From contig NC_092337.1 of NCBI RefSeq assembly GCF_046630445.1, positions 359,778,001 to 359,842,000 of the forward strand: a stretch of DNA of 64,000 nucleotides. The letters are read 5' to 3'. Origin of the DNA: Rutidosis leptorrhynchoides (Eukaryota > Streptophyta > Magnoliopsida > Asterales > Asteraceae). Shown in pieces: positions 44,263 through 56,967 of the stretch (position 1 is its first letter; every line of letters starts with the position of its first letter). The translations under genes and the position numbers were made by a program. The notes under the pieces are model-generated. The model was not told the DNA's origin, made no database searches, and worked only from the letters and a program-made list of their open reading frames with translations.

Positions 44263-45204
44263 TGAGGGCAAATGATACGTACCTGTAAGAGTTAAGTGCG
44301 CCTAGGAAGATGCAACCATACAAAGTAGCCATAAAAAGAGGACACATATAGCAAGTAAAGCATAACAATAGGACAAATAGCATGGATAATATAGTGCGCA
44401 GAGCCATGTAATTTCAAGTAGGCCCACAAACAAGCAGAATAAACACCCACCCTCCCGCCCGCACACCCACACACCCAGACACACACATACACATACACAA
44501 TTAGCTTCGAAGTAATGACTTATTGTTATTATTATCAATTTTTTTAAGGTATCTCATATACTCTTTGCTATAATTAAGAAGCCAATGGAACATACTAGTA
44601 CTCTTTTGGAAGTGTTAGATTGAACTGTGATTGAATTTTTCTTTTTGACCACACAATTCATTTCTTGATGTAAACATATGAATGTTCAAGTAATCATTTC
44701 AATAAAACATTTCCTGCATAGAGACGTTTGATATTAAAACCTTTTAATCCAAGGTCTTTTAAACTGATAGCTCTTTCATAGCATAATACAGTATTACTTT
44801 ACCATTGGCCTTGTGATACTCCTTTTTATCTTTATTAGTTAGTTAAGATGCATTTATTTGATTTTTCCCGTGCCCTCTTCCATCAGTAAGTTTTCGTATA
44901 TTTGCTGTTTCTGTGTGGATGTAGTATTATTCCTTATGATTATGAAATATATCTATCTGTATATTGATTTAGCTTACTTTGCCCCTGCTCTTCATAATGA
45001 ATTTTTAATTAGTGAGGTTATCAATTCTCCTTTTGGATCTATATATTAAAGTAGGTCACATGGTAATTAGTTTGAAAATAGTTAAAACAACTGCTTTTCT
45101 TACTTGCTAGCTTCCTCTCAATCGGTGGATGGGCGTCAGCGTTGTTTAATTAATTATTAATTGTTTAATTAAAATCACATTTAAAAAAAAAAAAAAAAAA
45201 AAAG

Positions 45205-46947
45205 ATGATGCTTGTAATAAGATCCATCCGCTCAGTTAGGCGGTTGGATCTGCAACGAATGTCCTACTCCTCGGCTGCAGCAGCAGAAGCAGAACGAACC
45301 ATTCGAGATGGTCCCAGAAACGATTGGAAAAAACCAGAAATCAAAGCCATTTATGATTCTCCTCTTCTCGATCTTCTTTTTCATGGGGTCAGTACTCACT
45401 CCTTTCAATTCTGATTTTTTTTTGTAGATCTCTTATTTTTCTTATACGTTGTTATTAATAAGGTTTTTTTTTTAATTTTAATTTAATAATAGGCTCAAGT
45501 TCATAGACATGCTCAAAATTTTAGGGAAGTTCAGCAGTGTACACTTTTATCAATTAAGACTGGCGGATGCAGTGAAGATTGTTCTTATTGTCCTCAGTCT
45601 TCTAGATATGATACCGGAGTCAAAGCCCAAAAACTCATGACTAAAGATGCTGTTATTGAAGCTGCACTCAAGGTATTTTTTTTTTTTTTTTTTTTTTTTT
45701 CTTTTTCTTTTTTTTTTTTTTTTTTTTTTGAAAGGAAATCTTATTCGCTATTAACACCATTATCATTTATCATTCCTCTATTTTGCTGTCCTGGTTTTAA
45801 TGGTAATCGTAGTTGTTGAATTTTTTTTCTTTTTTTTTTTTTTTTTTGTACGTGCAGGCTAAAGAAGCGGGTAGCACTCGGTTTTGCATGGGTGCAGCAT
45901 GGAGGGACACCTTAGGGCGCAAGACTACTTTCAATCAGATCCTTGAATATGTCAAAGAGATAAGGTACTTCTTTTAATTACATTTTTAATTTTAAATATC
46001 TTTTTAACAAAAAATTTAAATGAATAGATATATGATTGTTAATTATGTGCAGGGGAATGGGAATGGAGGTTTGCTGTACTTTGGGAATGATAGAAAAGCA
46101 ACAAGCTGAGCAACTTAAGAAAGCAGGGCTTACAGCTTACAATCATAATCTTGATACCTCAAGAGAATATTACCCTAATGTTATTACTACCAGAACATAT
46201 GATGAACGCCTTGAAACCATCAAACATGTTCGTGAAGCAGGGATTAATGTTTGTTCAGGTAACCTCACTCAAAATTTAGCTATAAACAAAATAGGTTTTG
46301 CAACTAATTTGGAATTCGACATATATAGTTTGGGCATAGAACATAATCGAGAGTTTACCATTTTTTTTTTTTTTTTTTGCTGGTGATAGGCGGAATAATA
46401 GGACTTGGTGAAGCAGAAGAGGACAGAGTTGGTTTGTTGCATACGTTAGCAACACTACCTTCACATCCTGAGAGTGTTCCCATCAACGCACTTCTTGCTG
46501 TCAAAGGCACACCTTTGCAAGATCAAAAGGTAATTTTTTCCTTTTTTTTTTTTTGTAACAACTTCTGAAGTATTTATGAACTTATAGTATTTTCACAGAA
46601 TTCAATTATTAATATTTGAGGTTAATAAAAGTTGAAATATGCAGGAAGTTGAAATATGGGAGATGATACGAATGATTGCTACCGCACGCATCATAATGCC
46701 AAAAGCAATGGTGAGACTGTCTGCGGGACGAGTCAAATTTTCAGTGCCAGAGCAAGCACTATGTTTTCTTGCCGGTGCAAACTCAATATTCACTGGTGAA
46801 AAGCTGTTAACGACTCCCAACAATGATTTCGATGCTGACCAGTCCATGTTTAAACTGCTCGGTTTAATTCCGAAACCCCCAAGCTTCTCAGATGATGCAA
46901 GTGAGCCTGAACCTCGTGAAGAAGAAGCTGTTTCTATCTCTGCCTGA
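45205..46947 (+). CDS. BIO2: Biotin synthase, mitochondrial (372 aa, six coding exons)
   Basis: It inserts sulphur into dethiobiotin, the last step of biotin synthesis, located in mitochondria in plants. Coding exons are 45205-45387, 45493-45672, 45858-45964, 46053-46258, 46390-46529 and 46645-46947. All introns are GT-AG, and the joined frame is open for 372 codons, close to the ~378 of Arabidopsis BIO2. The start has an Arg-rich, acid-free presequence ([18 protein letters not shown]). The radical-SAM motif CSEDCSYC gives Cys87, 91 and 94 for the 4Fe-4S cluster. Cys131, Cys164, Cys224 and Arg301 match the 2Fe-2S ligands of bacterial BioB. No catalytic residue is lost and the gene looks functional. 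Introns carry long T tracts (45676-45728, 45825-45847, 46362-46378). A 20-base A run stands directly before the ATG. Confidence 0.95.
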
Positions 46948-47237
46948 TACCTGTAACAACTTGTATTTTGTGCGTTGACTTTGTCAATGCTCAAATTTGG
47001 GATCATGTAGGATTAGAGATTTGATCAGGTAGGTCTTATCTATTTGTCTTCAGATTGGTTTAGTAGATTGAGTATGTAGTAGACAATGGCATTCGGCTTA
47101 ACTTGGTTGTAAGACAAATGTAAGAGGAAGCATAAAATTTATGATCTATTTCAATTTTTTTGTGCTTACTTCACTCTAAATATTCATACAAGTTTCATAA
47201 CCTAAATTATTTCAATATAATTATCCATACAAGTCTC
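46948..47237 (+). other. 3'UTR and downstream spacer of BIO2
   Basis: No open frame is seen. T-rich and AT-rich sequence around 47110-47165 could hold the poly(A) site. The copia LTR begins at 47238, only about 290 bp after the stop codon. Confidence 0.4.
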
Positions 47238-47883
47238 TGTTGGAAGCTTCGACGAGCCCAACACACCCACTATAGAGGACCTAGGTTATACTCACTCACT
47301 AGACCAACACTTTGACGTTGATTAGCCTTTAATTTTATGAATTCTTAGTGCACAATGTACTTAGGCGACAGTGTCAACCATATATCTTTAGGCGGTATAA
47401 CCGACCATGTATTACTTAGGCGGCAGAGCCGACCATATAATAAATACAAGTGCACTAAGAACTTAAACACAAACCGAGGCTTAACCTGGAAACTTAACAA
47501 AGAACACTTTTATTAATACAAAGAAACAATTACAATATTATGGACTCAACTCACACTCTTACTTCTTCACAACTTCTACTTCCAACTCTTCTTCACTTCT
47601 TAGTTCTTCTCTACTTCACACTTCACTTACTCACACCTTACACAAATGAACTACTCATCACCCATATTTATACTACCCCATGGAACATTCTAGAAACTAT
47701 ATATTTTCATGGATAAATATCTAGATATTTTCTACACATACAAATATCTAGATTTTTCCTATCAAATATTTCTAGATTTTTTCTACCATATTCTAAATTC
47801 TAGATATTTTCTTATACATATTAATATCTAGATATTTTACATATATACATCTACTAATACCAAATTTGCATTGTATTTTAACA
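47238..47883 (-). mobile_element. 3' LTR of the Ty1/copia element (646 bp)
   Basis: On the minus strand it starts TGTTAAAATACAATGC at 47883, right after a GAGGGGGAG purine tract (47892-47884), and ends GCTTCCAACA at 47238. The 5' LTR is not in the window. Confidence 0.8.
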
Positions 47884-47893
47884 CTCCCCCTCA
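47884..47893 (-). promoter_or_regulatory. Polypurine tract of the copia element
   Basis: TGAGGGGGAG on the minus strand, directly before the LTR, is a classic copia polypurine tract. Confidence 0.85.
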
Positions 47894-50548
47894 ATGCAAA
47901 TTTTCTTCCAACGATGTCTTGCAGACCATTCCAAGTGCTTCTCTGAATTTTGTAAACTTCGGTTTACTTAGGCTCTTGGTGAATATATCTGCAACCTGTT
48001 CATCTGTCTTTGTTGGCATCATCTTGATTTTCCCTTCAAGGACCTTCTCGCGAATATAATGATAGTGCACTTCTATATGTTTTGTTCTTACATGAAAGAC
48101 TGGATTCTCTGCTAGTCGTATAGCTGATAGGTTTTCGCAAAGAAGATTTACTTGATAATCTGTTGATTGATGAAGATCTTCCATTAGTTGCTTCAACCAC
48201 ATAATTTCTTGTGTTGTTGATGCTGCCGATCGATATTCTGCTTCAGTGCTTGACAAGGATACTGTTGGTTGTCTCTTACTGCACCATGATATTACTCCCG
48301 ATCCAAGACTAAATATGTATCCAGTTGTTGACCGTCGTGTATCATAGTCTCCAGCGTAATCGGCGTCACAATATCCAGTCACGTGACATTCTTTTGTTTT
48401 CTTGTATAAAATACGAAAGTTGATAGTGCCTTTAACATACCTTAAGATGCGTCGTACAACATCAAGGTGAGGCTTCTTCGGATTGCTCACGTATCGACTA
48501 ACCACTCCAACTGCATAAGATATGTCTGGCCGGCTTAGTGTGAGATAAATAAGACTTCCGACCATCTTTCGATACATGGTAACATCTTGAAGACTTTTTC
48601 CTTCATCTGCTCGTAGTTTTGTATTCGGATCCATCGGAGTTGAGATAGGTTTGCAATTAAGCATTCCGTACTTTTGTAAAAGATCTCGCGCATATTTCTG
48701 TTATCCCAGAAATAATCCTTCTCTTTTCTGCTCTATTTCGAATCCAAGAAAATGTTTGAGTTCTCCAAGCTCCTTCATATGAAATCTGATAGACAGATTC
48801 TCTCTTGTTCTTTGGATCTCCTCATAGTGATCCCCCGTGATGATTAAGTCATCCACATATACTAGCACTATGGCTAGTTTTCCTTGATCTTGTTTCACAA
48901 ATAAACTAGAATCTGAAGGAGCAACTGTAAAACCACTTTGTACCAAGAACTCACCAATTTTCCCGTACCAAGCTCTTGGAGCCTGCTTCAAGCCATATAG
49001 TGCCTTCTTTAATTTGCAGACATGCTCAGGATGGATCTTGTTCTCAAAGCTTCTTGGTTGCTCCATATAAATGCTTTTGTCAATTTCTCCATGTAAGAAA
49101 GCATTCTTGACATCCATCTGCCACAGCTTCCAAGATTTGCTAGCGGCTAAAGCTAGTAGAGCTCGAATTGTTGTGATCTTCGCCACTGGACTAAACGTTT
49201 CTTCATAATCCAGCCCATATTGTTGAGAAAAACCTCTAGCAACAAGTCGAGCTTTATACCTTTCAATGGAGCCATCTGATCGAGTCTTCACCTTGTAAAC
49301 CCATTTACAAGATATTGGTTTTACATCTTTTGGCTTTGGAACTAAACTCCATGTCTGGTTTTCTTTTAGTGCATTAATTTCTTCTTCCATCGCTTTCTGC
49401 CATTCTCGACTTTGCGCTGCTTCTTCATAAGTAGAAGGCTCAATAGGTATTGATTCATCCACATGAGCAGCATTGGCATACCTTGGATTAGGTTGTCTCG
49501 GCCTTGCTGACCTCCTTAATTCTTGTGCATGCTCCTCGACTTCCTTTTGGATTGGACGAACCTCCTCGGATATAGATTGATGTACACCAGTTTTCCATGG
49601 ACTCTTTTCCTTAGAGTACGACCCTTCTCCTTCTTTTATTGGATCCAATACCTGCCCTTTAGGCTCTTCTTTTTCTTCTGGAACTTCTTCTAATCCATGA
49701 GATTCTGGAAGCTCTATCTTTTGAGGTGGCCACCATGAAGAAGCTTCATCAAATACCACATTTCTTGAAGTATGACACTTTCCAGTATTTGGATCACAAC
49801 ATCTCCATCCTTTTCTTGATTCATCATAACCGACAAAAATGCACCGAATTGCATTCTTATCAAATTTGCTTCTTAGATGATCTGGCACGAAGACGTAGTA
49901 TACACATCCAAAAACCTTGAGATGATTGACGGTCGGCTTGATCTTCCATAATCTTTCATATGGTGAAATATATCCCAACTTGGTTTGTGGAAGCCTATTA
50001 ATCACGTATGATGCCGTTCTCATACATTCGGCCCAAAATCTTCCTGGTACATTCTTACCATGAAGCATACTTCGACAAGTTTCAACAAGGTGAAGATTCT
50101 TGCGTTCTGCCACTCCGTTTTGTTGTGGAGTATTGGGGCAAGTTAATTGCCTTCTGATCTTGTGCTTCTCAAGATAGATATTGAACTCGGTCGATAAATA
50201 TTCTCTTCCATTATCTGTGCGTAAGCACTGAATCTTATAATTGAGCTCACTTTCTATCTTCTTCTTGAACTCTTTAAACTTCAGAAAAGTCTCCGACTTT
50301 TCCTTCATGAAGTAAACCCACACATACCTTGAGAAGTCATCAATGAACGTCACCATATATTTCATTCCTCCAAGTGATGTTTGTTTCACTGGGCCAAAGA
50401 CATCTGAGTGTATGAGCTCTAGTGGTGTCTTGGACTGGTGCTCTGACCCCTTGAATGGCAATTGGTGAGCTTTGCCAAATTGATATCCAGCACATATTGT
50501 ATCTGTTCGGATATCAATTTGAGGAAGCCCATTTACTATGCGTTTCAC
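47891..50548 (-). pseudogene. Copia pol: integrase core, reverse transcriptase, RNase H (one stop here)
   Basis: On the minus strand the reading frame is continuous except for one TAA at 48703-48701. Integrase: the zinc-finger end reads [10 protein letters not shown] (the usual second Cys is Tyr). The catalytic residues are visible in SDVFGPV, RTDNGRE and NGVAERKN. Reverse transcriptase: [28 protein letters not shown] and the YVDD active site in [13 protein letters not shown]. RNase [17 protein letters not shown] and SSTEAEY. The order INT-RT-RH defines Ty1/copia. The front of the gene continues at 59347-60419 beyond the nested gypsy element. Lineage within copia is not assigned. Confidence 0.93.
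50544..50548. repeat. Target-site duplication TTCAC, left of nested gypsy
   Basis: TTCAC here and at 59347-59351 flank the nested element. Removing one copy and the insert restores the copia frame (..MMVKRIVNG..). Confidence 0.92.
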
Positions 50549-52921
50549 TGTAACATCCCGCATTTTTCCGTTAAATTATTTTAACGCCCGTCTTTTATTT
50601 TAATAATATCCTCAGTATCTCGATTCGTATCCTCCATTAGCTTACATTCTTAAAATATTTTTGTCATTTGAATTATAACATCTCTCGTTCTCTTGTGTAA
50701 TTTAAAAATATTCATTCGGTTAATTTCCCGCACCCGATTACAAACTTGAGGGACTAAACTTGCCAAAGTGTCAAAGATTTGACTATGTCAAAGGAGTCAA
50801 ACACCACCTCCTCCATTCATTATTTTCATTTTCATTTTCATTTTCTTCTCGTACTTTCACATTTTCTCTAAATTCTCTAAACAAAGAATTCATCATCCAT
50901 TCATGATCTAGCAAGTGTTTCACAAAACAAATTACATATTTGGAATCCTCCCTTCATCCTCTTCGACTTGATACCAATTTCATCTCATTTGGGTAACTTT
51001 CTAAAATTACTAGATTTTGTGTTCTTGATGTTTTTGAATTATAAAAGTGTTAATTAGTGTCTATGGCTCGTGTATAACATGAATATATGTTTTGTTTGTT
51101 CGATTTGTTGATTTGAGTAACTAGTTTGAACACTTGAAAATGGGTTTGCTTAATCTTTGATTTTGGAAGATTAAATGTTGTTAAATTGTTAAAGTTCATG
51201 TTTTAATTGTGTTACTAGTATCACTAGCTTCGTTATGATGCGTAGGTTGATTAAGAAAACTTCAAATACATGATTTGTGATTTTTGTGAATTTTGATTAG
51301 GGTTTGATGAACTTGAAATGAACTTTTGATACTTTGGATGCCATGAAATGTTGTTAGTAAGTGTTTAGTTGTATTGCATGAGTAATTACCTTCGAAACGG
51401 CATAGCATATGTGTGGATTGGATTCCCGAATCATGTAATGCATTTCAAGAACTTGAAACTTTGAAAATGGACCTTGAATGACCACTTGGCGAGAAATCGG
51501 TTATTGTAAATGATGTTTTCGCTTGATGAAAAGTAGTTAGTTGTGTTCCTTGTCAAAATACCTTTTCGATGATATAAGATACATGTTTTGGTTGTTTGCG
51601 GGTCATAAATGGTGATTGTTTGAAGTTAGGTTCGTGCATAAAACTTAAAAACTGCCAGATTTCTCTGCACAGGTAATGGCGCGGCGCGCCATATACCCGC
51701 GCGGCGCGCCAAAGTAGGCTGTCCAACTTTGTCCATTTTTGGAAAATGTTTGCTATGCTACGCACCTCCGATTCACATGAGACTTGTTCTAACATGCTTA
51801 TACATGAATAAAAACCTCAGAAAAATAGTTCGGGACCCGACCCGAACGTGTTGAGTTTTTCGTTGACTTTGACCGACCAAAGTTTAACTTTTTGTCAAAC
51901 TTAACCAAATGATTATGCAATCTTTCTAACATGATTCTATACTTATATCTTACATGAAACTTGACTATTTGAATCACATGCTACATAATCGAGTCGTAAC
52001 GAGCCATAGGACTAATTGAACACCTTTGACCTATCGTGTTTACCGTTATTGATACAACCTATATGTTTAGGTCAAGACTAGCTTTGTCTTTGCACGCGTT
52101 TACTTGTTGAAGTACTTTATTAACTCTTGCACTCAAGGTGAGATCATAGTCCCACTTTTACTCTTTTTGAACTTATATTTGGGATGAGAAAACAAAAACG
52201 ATTCTTTTAAACTAAGTGAACACAAGTACAGGAAAACAAATATTCTACATACGAGTTTAGAACAAAAATCCTCAATTCGATTATCATTAGTTACATTTGC
52301 AGTGTGTAAGTGTAGGCGTGAACTTATGTTGTATGGCCATATGGGTTTGACAAACCCTCATCTAGGACGGTTCGCTACCGTCTACGGATGAAATATATTT
52401 TCGAGAAACAGTGTTGTTCTAGCACTATGAATGGGGTATCAACGGACGGAACGTTAAGCCTTGATAATTGGGTGCTCGTGAATAGTAACTTTTAGAATGT
52501 ACTACTACTTTATCAATGTTGCAAATCTTGTGGTTCGACTTACTTTTACTCACTTACTTATTTAAACATATGATTTCACCAACGTTTTCGTTGACAGATT
52601 TTCTATGTTTTTCTCAGGTCTGCACGATATGTGAAACATGCTTCCGCTCATTATTTGATACTTGCATTGGATGTCGAGTATACATGCATTTCATGAAGCG
52701 TCTTTTGACTTTATTTGAAACCGTGTCGCCTAGATTTCATTTGTACTAATAACTTTGTAACTTAACTTTTGGATGAACAATTCTTGTAAACTTGGGAAAA
52801 ATCTTTACTTTAGAAATGAAGGCGACATATTTTGGTCAAACGTTGTCTTAAAGACTTATGACCATGTAATGGGACCTACGTAGACGATGCCGTCACTTGA
52901 CGATTTGTCGGGGTTGCTACA
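50549..52921 (+). mobile_element. 5' LTR of nested Ty3/gypsy element (2373 bp)
   Basis: It starts TGTAACATCCCG and ends GGGGTTGCTACA. It is almost identical to 56968-59346: I count roughly two dozen base differences plus one (CATTTT) repeat change, so insertion is recent. It contains two close GGCGCGCC palindromes (51683-51690, 51703-51710). Confidence 0.95.
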
Positions 52922-52923
52922 AG

Positions 52924-52935
52924 TGGTATCAGAGC
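52924..52935 (+). promoter_or_regulatory. Primer-binding site of nested gypsy (tRNA-iMet)
   Basis: Perfect TGGTATCAGAGC two bases after the LTR. Confidence 0.92.
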
Positions 52936-53343
52936 TTTGGTTGTAGGGATTTAGAGTTCATTAGTGTCAACCCCGAGTCATAGGGTACATTAGTGAATCT
53001 AGACTACAACCGGCATATAGACTGAAGTAGGAATTACTTGATTATTTGTGCATTATACTCGAACTCTTTTATCATATCTAACTCGTATTCGATCTTGATC
53101 TTACGTTGATAAATTTTGTTGACGCGCCACCTTGACTTTATAAAGTAATGTTAAATGCACATGTGAATCAGGGTAATATAATTTCCGGGATTATATTACG
53201 GTGATTCACAAGAACGTTCCGACACTATGACATAAAGAATTTAAGGCGAGTCAAGGAAAAATTTTCTCTCTATCCTTTTTCCGTATCACGGTTAGTATTG
53301 TTGAAAATACTAATCAACGATATTCTTGTGTCATGAAGGAACA

Positions 53344-54435
53344 ATGACTCACCAAGGTCAACACAATACTCCTCTCGAAACTCTAGAACAAGCTCTTCAA
53401 CAAATGATAGCCACCGCCGTGGGTGAGGCCGTGGCCGATCACTTTTCCAACAACAATAATCAGGGAGCCGGTAATTCAAACGAGGGGTGCTCCTACAAAA
53501 GCTTCATGAAGTACAACCCTCCCACTTTCGATGGAACCGGGGGACCAGTTGCTCTCACCCGATGGTTTGACCAAACGGAATCCATTTTTAGCATAAGCGG
53601 TTGTCGAGACCGAGATAAGGTCAAATTCTCCACCCTCACTTTCACCGGTGTTGCTCTCTCACGGTGGAACACGTATGTACAATCGGTGGGTATCGATGAA
53701 GCCCACACACTCCCTTGCACCGAATTAAGAGAAAGAATGATCACCGAATATTTCCCGCGTGATGAGACTCGAAGGCTCGAACAGGGACTAAGAAATTTAA
53801 AAACGGTCGGGAATGACCTCAAAGCTTATAATCAACGGTTTGCCGAACTAGCCTTAAGTTGTCCGAATCTCATGACTCCCGAGTCCCTAAGAGTTGAACT
53901 TTACATGGATGGCCTCCCTAAGAGCATTCAACACGGGGTAATGACATCCCAACCCACTAACCTACAAGAGGCTTTAACAATGGCCAGCCAAACTTTAGAA
54001 ACGGTGAATGAAATGGAAGTGCCGGCACCAGTGGTCGAGAACCAATCGAGCGGCAATAAAAGAACATGGGAAGCCTCTCAATCAAGCAACCACAACAATA
54101 ACAACTTCACCAAAGAGCCCATTTCCCCCGGCGGCAAGAAAGGGTATTCCGGAAGTCTACCATCTTGCAACAAGTTCCACAAACATCATTATGGCGAATG
54201 TAGCAAACCATTTTGCAACAAATGCCGCAACCGTCATTATGGTGAATGTGGTAAGTTAATTTGCCACCGGTGCCAAGGAAGGGGTCATATGGCCAAACAT
54301 TGTGGAAGTGCCACCCCCGTCACTCAAAAGGGACCCAACACACAAAAGTCGGTCACTTGCTACGCATGTGGCCAAACGGGTCATTTTAGGAATGAATGCC
54401 CAAATAAGAAAATCAACCCCAACGCACGCCGTTGA
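53344..54435 (+). CDS. Gag of nested Ty3/gypsy element (363 aa, intact)
   Basis: It forms the capsid and nucleocapsid of the retrotransposon particle. The N-terminal third is charged, with a short Asn run (NNNNQ). The retrotransposon gag core spans about residues 55-210 (FDGTGGPVALTRWFDQTE, LSRWNTY, YFPRDETRRLEQGL, LRVELYMDGLP). The C-terminus has Cys/His repeats: HYGEC twice, then two CCHC knuckles, CHRCQGRGHMAKHC and CYACGQTGHFRNEC. I chose the Met at 53344 (MTHQGQH) because upstream MCHEGT looks like leader. An in-frame ATG at 53326 is possible. The frame closes with TGA at 54433, where pol would follow. It is free of stops while pol is ruined. Lineage: LTR/gag style suggests a Del/Tekay chromovirus (inference). 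Confidence 0.9.
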   Translation: MTHQGQHNTPLETLEQALQQMIATAVGEAVADHFSNNNNQGAGNSNEGCSYKSFMKYNPPTFDGTGGPVALTRWFDQTESIFSISGCRDRDKVKFSTLTFTGVALSRWNTYVQSVGIDEAHTLPCTELRERMITEYFPRDETRRLEQGLRNLKTVGNDLKAYNQRFAELALSCPNLMTPESLRVELYMDGLPKSIQHGVMTSQPTNLQEALTMASQTLETVNEMEVPAPVVENQSSGNKRTWEASQSSNHNNNNFTKEPISPGGKKGYSGSLPSCNKFHKHHYGECSKPFCNKCRNRHYGECGKLICHRCQGRGHMAKHCGSATPVTQKGPNTQKSVTCYACGQTGHFRNECPNKKINPNARR

Positions 54436-56940
54436 ACTTTCAACATCGACACCTAGGATGCCCGAGACGACGATGGACTAGTCACGGGTACGTTTCTTCA
54501 CCACAAATCGTATATTTCATACTTATTCGATTCGGTTACCGCTAGACGTTTTATAACCAAGGCTTTGACTCGTGCTCTTTGCACTCCAACTTTTTCCCTA
54601 GGTACTACCTACGCCATTTAAGTGACCAACGAAAATTTTTTGTGTATCGATAAATTTTATCGGAGGATATACGTTAAACTTATTGGGTGGATAATTTGAA
54701 TTGTGACTTGACACCTATAGAACTAAGGAGCTCAAAACCTATTCGTTAAGGAGAAATTGTTTCCCTACAATTATGTATAGATTATTATTGTGAACTAAGT
54801 AATTTTTGGTTGGAAACCGATACCCTCTTCCTCGTATCCATGACCTCATGATTATTTGCATGAATCCCGTGTGTATTCCAAAACGACCTCCGTTCCGGTT
54901 ATCATCAATTGGGGGTTAAGGGAGACGATGTCTCCTAAGCCATTTTCCGAACTCGCAACGTTAGTTGTAAATCTCTCTTAGTACCATTCGATTTATCTAG
55001 GGCTCCGTCCGTATCCATAAACCTCCGGAACCGCGTATGCAAACTTATCTAGACAAATCCGTTATCGTATTTATAGATGATATCTTAACCTATTCAAGTA
55101 AAGAAGGAAAACGAACAACATCTCCGTCTTACGCTCGAACTCTTGAGAAAAGAGCAACTCTATACCGAATTCTCCAAGTGAGAATTTTGAATAAACGAAG
55201 TCAAATTTCTAGACCATGTTGTTAGTGGTCAAGGCATTACAACACATCTCGCAATTGGAACCACAAGTAATCGGGAAACCCTCACGACTCTGACTTGTAC
55301 TCGTAAAATCTTAGATCTCGCCGATTATTACCGCAGATTCATTTTCGACTTTTTCTCGTGTTACTCGTCCTTTAACCCCGTTAACTCCCCAGGAGAGGAC
55401 TAAACCTCTCCGTGTCTGAACTTTTAACGCGATTATTCACACCAACCTTACTAGCTAAATTCATGTAACACAATGAAATTCAAATATGGAAATATTTCTA
55501 CTTGAACGCCCGAAGGGTATACTCTCTCGACTCAAAATCAAGGAAACTGAAATTCGTTATTTTTGCACGAATGATTCGAATACTTAATTATGGATTCGAT
55601 CAATCTTCTCATCACCACGTACCACGTTACATAACACTGTTATTTCACTATGACCGTCTGATATTACTGGGACCCAAGATAACACACAATCCAAGGATAC
55701 TTCCTTTCTCTTTGACTTATCGTCCTCATGCTCCTGATACGGACAACTACTACTCGACCTCGAACTATACAACTACGTGTTCTATCTCGTTTTCCCACCA
55801 GGTCTCAACATTTGACCACTAGATGCGCAATATGGCTACCTCAGGATGTGAGCTCATCCTATTCTAAGTTCTCATTCCACTCCTGTCCTTTCGCTTGTAC
55901 TTTTGTATAAGGAAACCTTTTATATACTTTCTCAATGGAGAGAGAGACTCATCATGTATTACTAGTATTCACCACGAGGGTGAATAGCCCTGGAAAACGT
56001 TCTCTGTAGCCGGTAAGGAACTTGTTCCAACGAACATTTTCAAACCCTAACTAGCTTGTTCAAACATATCTTAATTCTATTCCAACACGGTGTACCATTG
56101 TCGATTATCTCGGATCACAATACTCGTTTCACTTCTAGTGTTACAAGAAGCCTTAGAGACACGTTTAAACATGAGTACCACGTATCATCCACAACCAACG
56201 GACCAAACAAACGTACGTTTCACATCTTGGAAAGACATGTTACAAACTTGTATTGTTGCCTTTAGTTGTCTCCTCTCACACAGCAGTTACCATTCGTGTA
56301 TTAACGCCGCACTTCCGAAACCCTATATGACCGCAAATATCATACCCCTATTCGTTGGACCAAAGCATGTGGCAAGCAAATCACCGGATCCGAACTCATT
56401 CAAGAAATAACAGTTGAGATCGTACAAGTTCGAGAAGGACTCAAGACGACCCGTAGTCGCCAAAAGGGCTATACCGATATTCGACGTAAACCTCTCGAAT
56501 CCCAAGTCAGTAACCGTGTAATATTGAGAACTCGCACCTTGGGAAGGTGTAATCCGTTTCGGGAATCAGGGAAAGTTAAAACCGCGATATATTAATCCTT
56601 TTGAAACCTTGGAGCGTATTGGAACCGCTCCTACCGTTTAGAACTTTCGACTCAATTAAGTTTCCGTTTACCCTACGTTCCATGCAACAAACTTAGAGAC
56701 GTGTCCTACGGAACAGGAACGTGCTACTCTCCTAGATAAACTTACTATTGATGGCAAACTCCCCTTCATGGGAAACTGGTTGAAATTGTGGATCGTAAAA
56801 CCAAGTCTTAATACAAACTGAGATCTCGACTGTCAAAATTGGTGGGAATGCCCAAGGACGTATCTTCACTTATTCACAGCATTGACAACACTAGGTCTCG
56901 AGTAAGAAACAACGACTATTGCTTCCAACTAAATTTCGGG
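54436..56940 (+). pseudogene. Degraded gypsy pol (protease, RT, integrase fragments)
   Basis: After gag the same frame has stops at 54457 and again within 165 bp. Protease residue block reads LFDSVTARRF, so the usual DSG/DTG triad is broken. A reverse transcriptase scrap is at 55037-55100 with VFIDDIL (the F-x-DD active site). Integrase scraps appear at 56085-56260 (GVPLSIISDH, then after a frameshift STTYHPQ) and about 56430-56580 (RSRQKGY, PWEGVIRFRESGK). A KLVGMPKDV-like end lies near 56840-56860. Only about 2.5 kb remains for a pol usually well over 3 kb, with many frameshifts. It cannot encode a working polymerase. Confidence 0.85.
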
Positions 56941-56967
56941 ACGAAATTTCTTTTAAGGTGTGGGTAA

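Noticed and set aside
53493..53822. Open frame antisense to gypsy gag
   Set aside because: Shadow of the gag coding sequence on the opposite strand.
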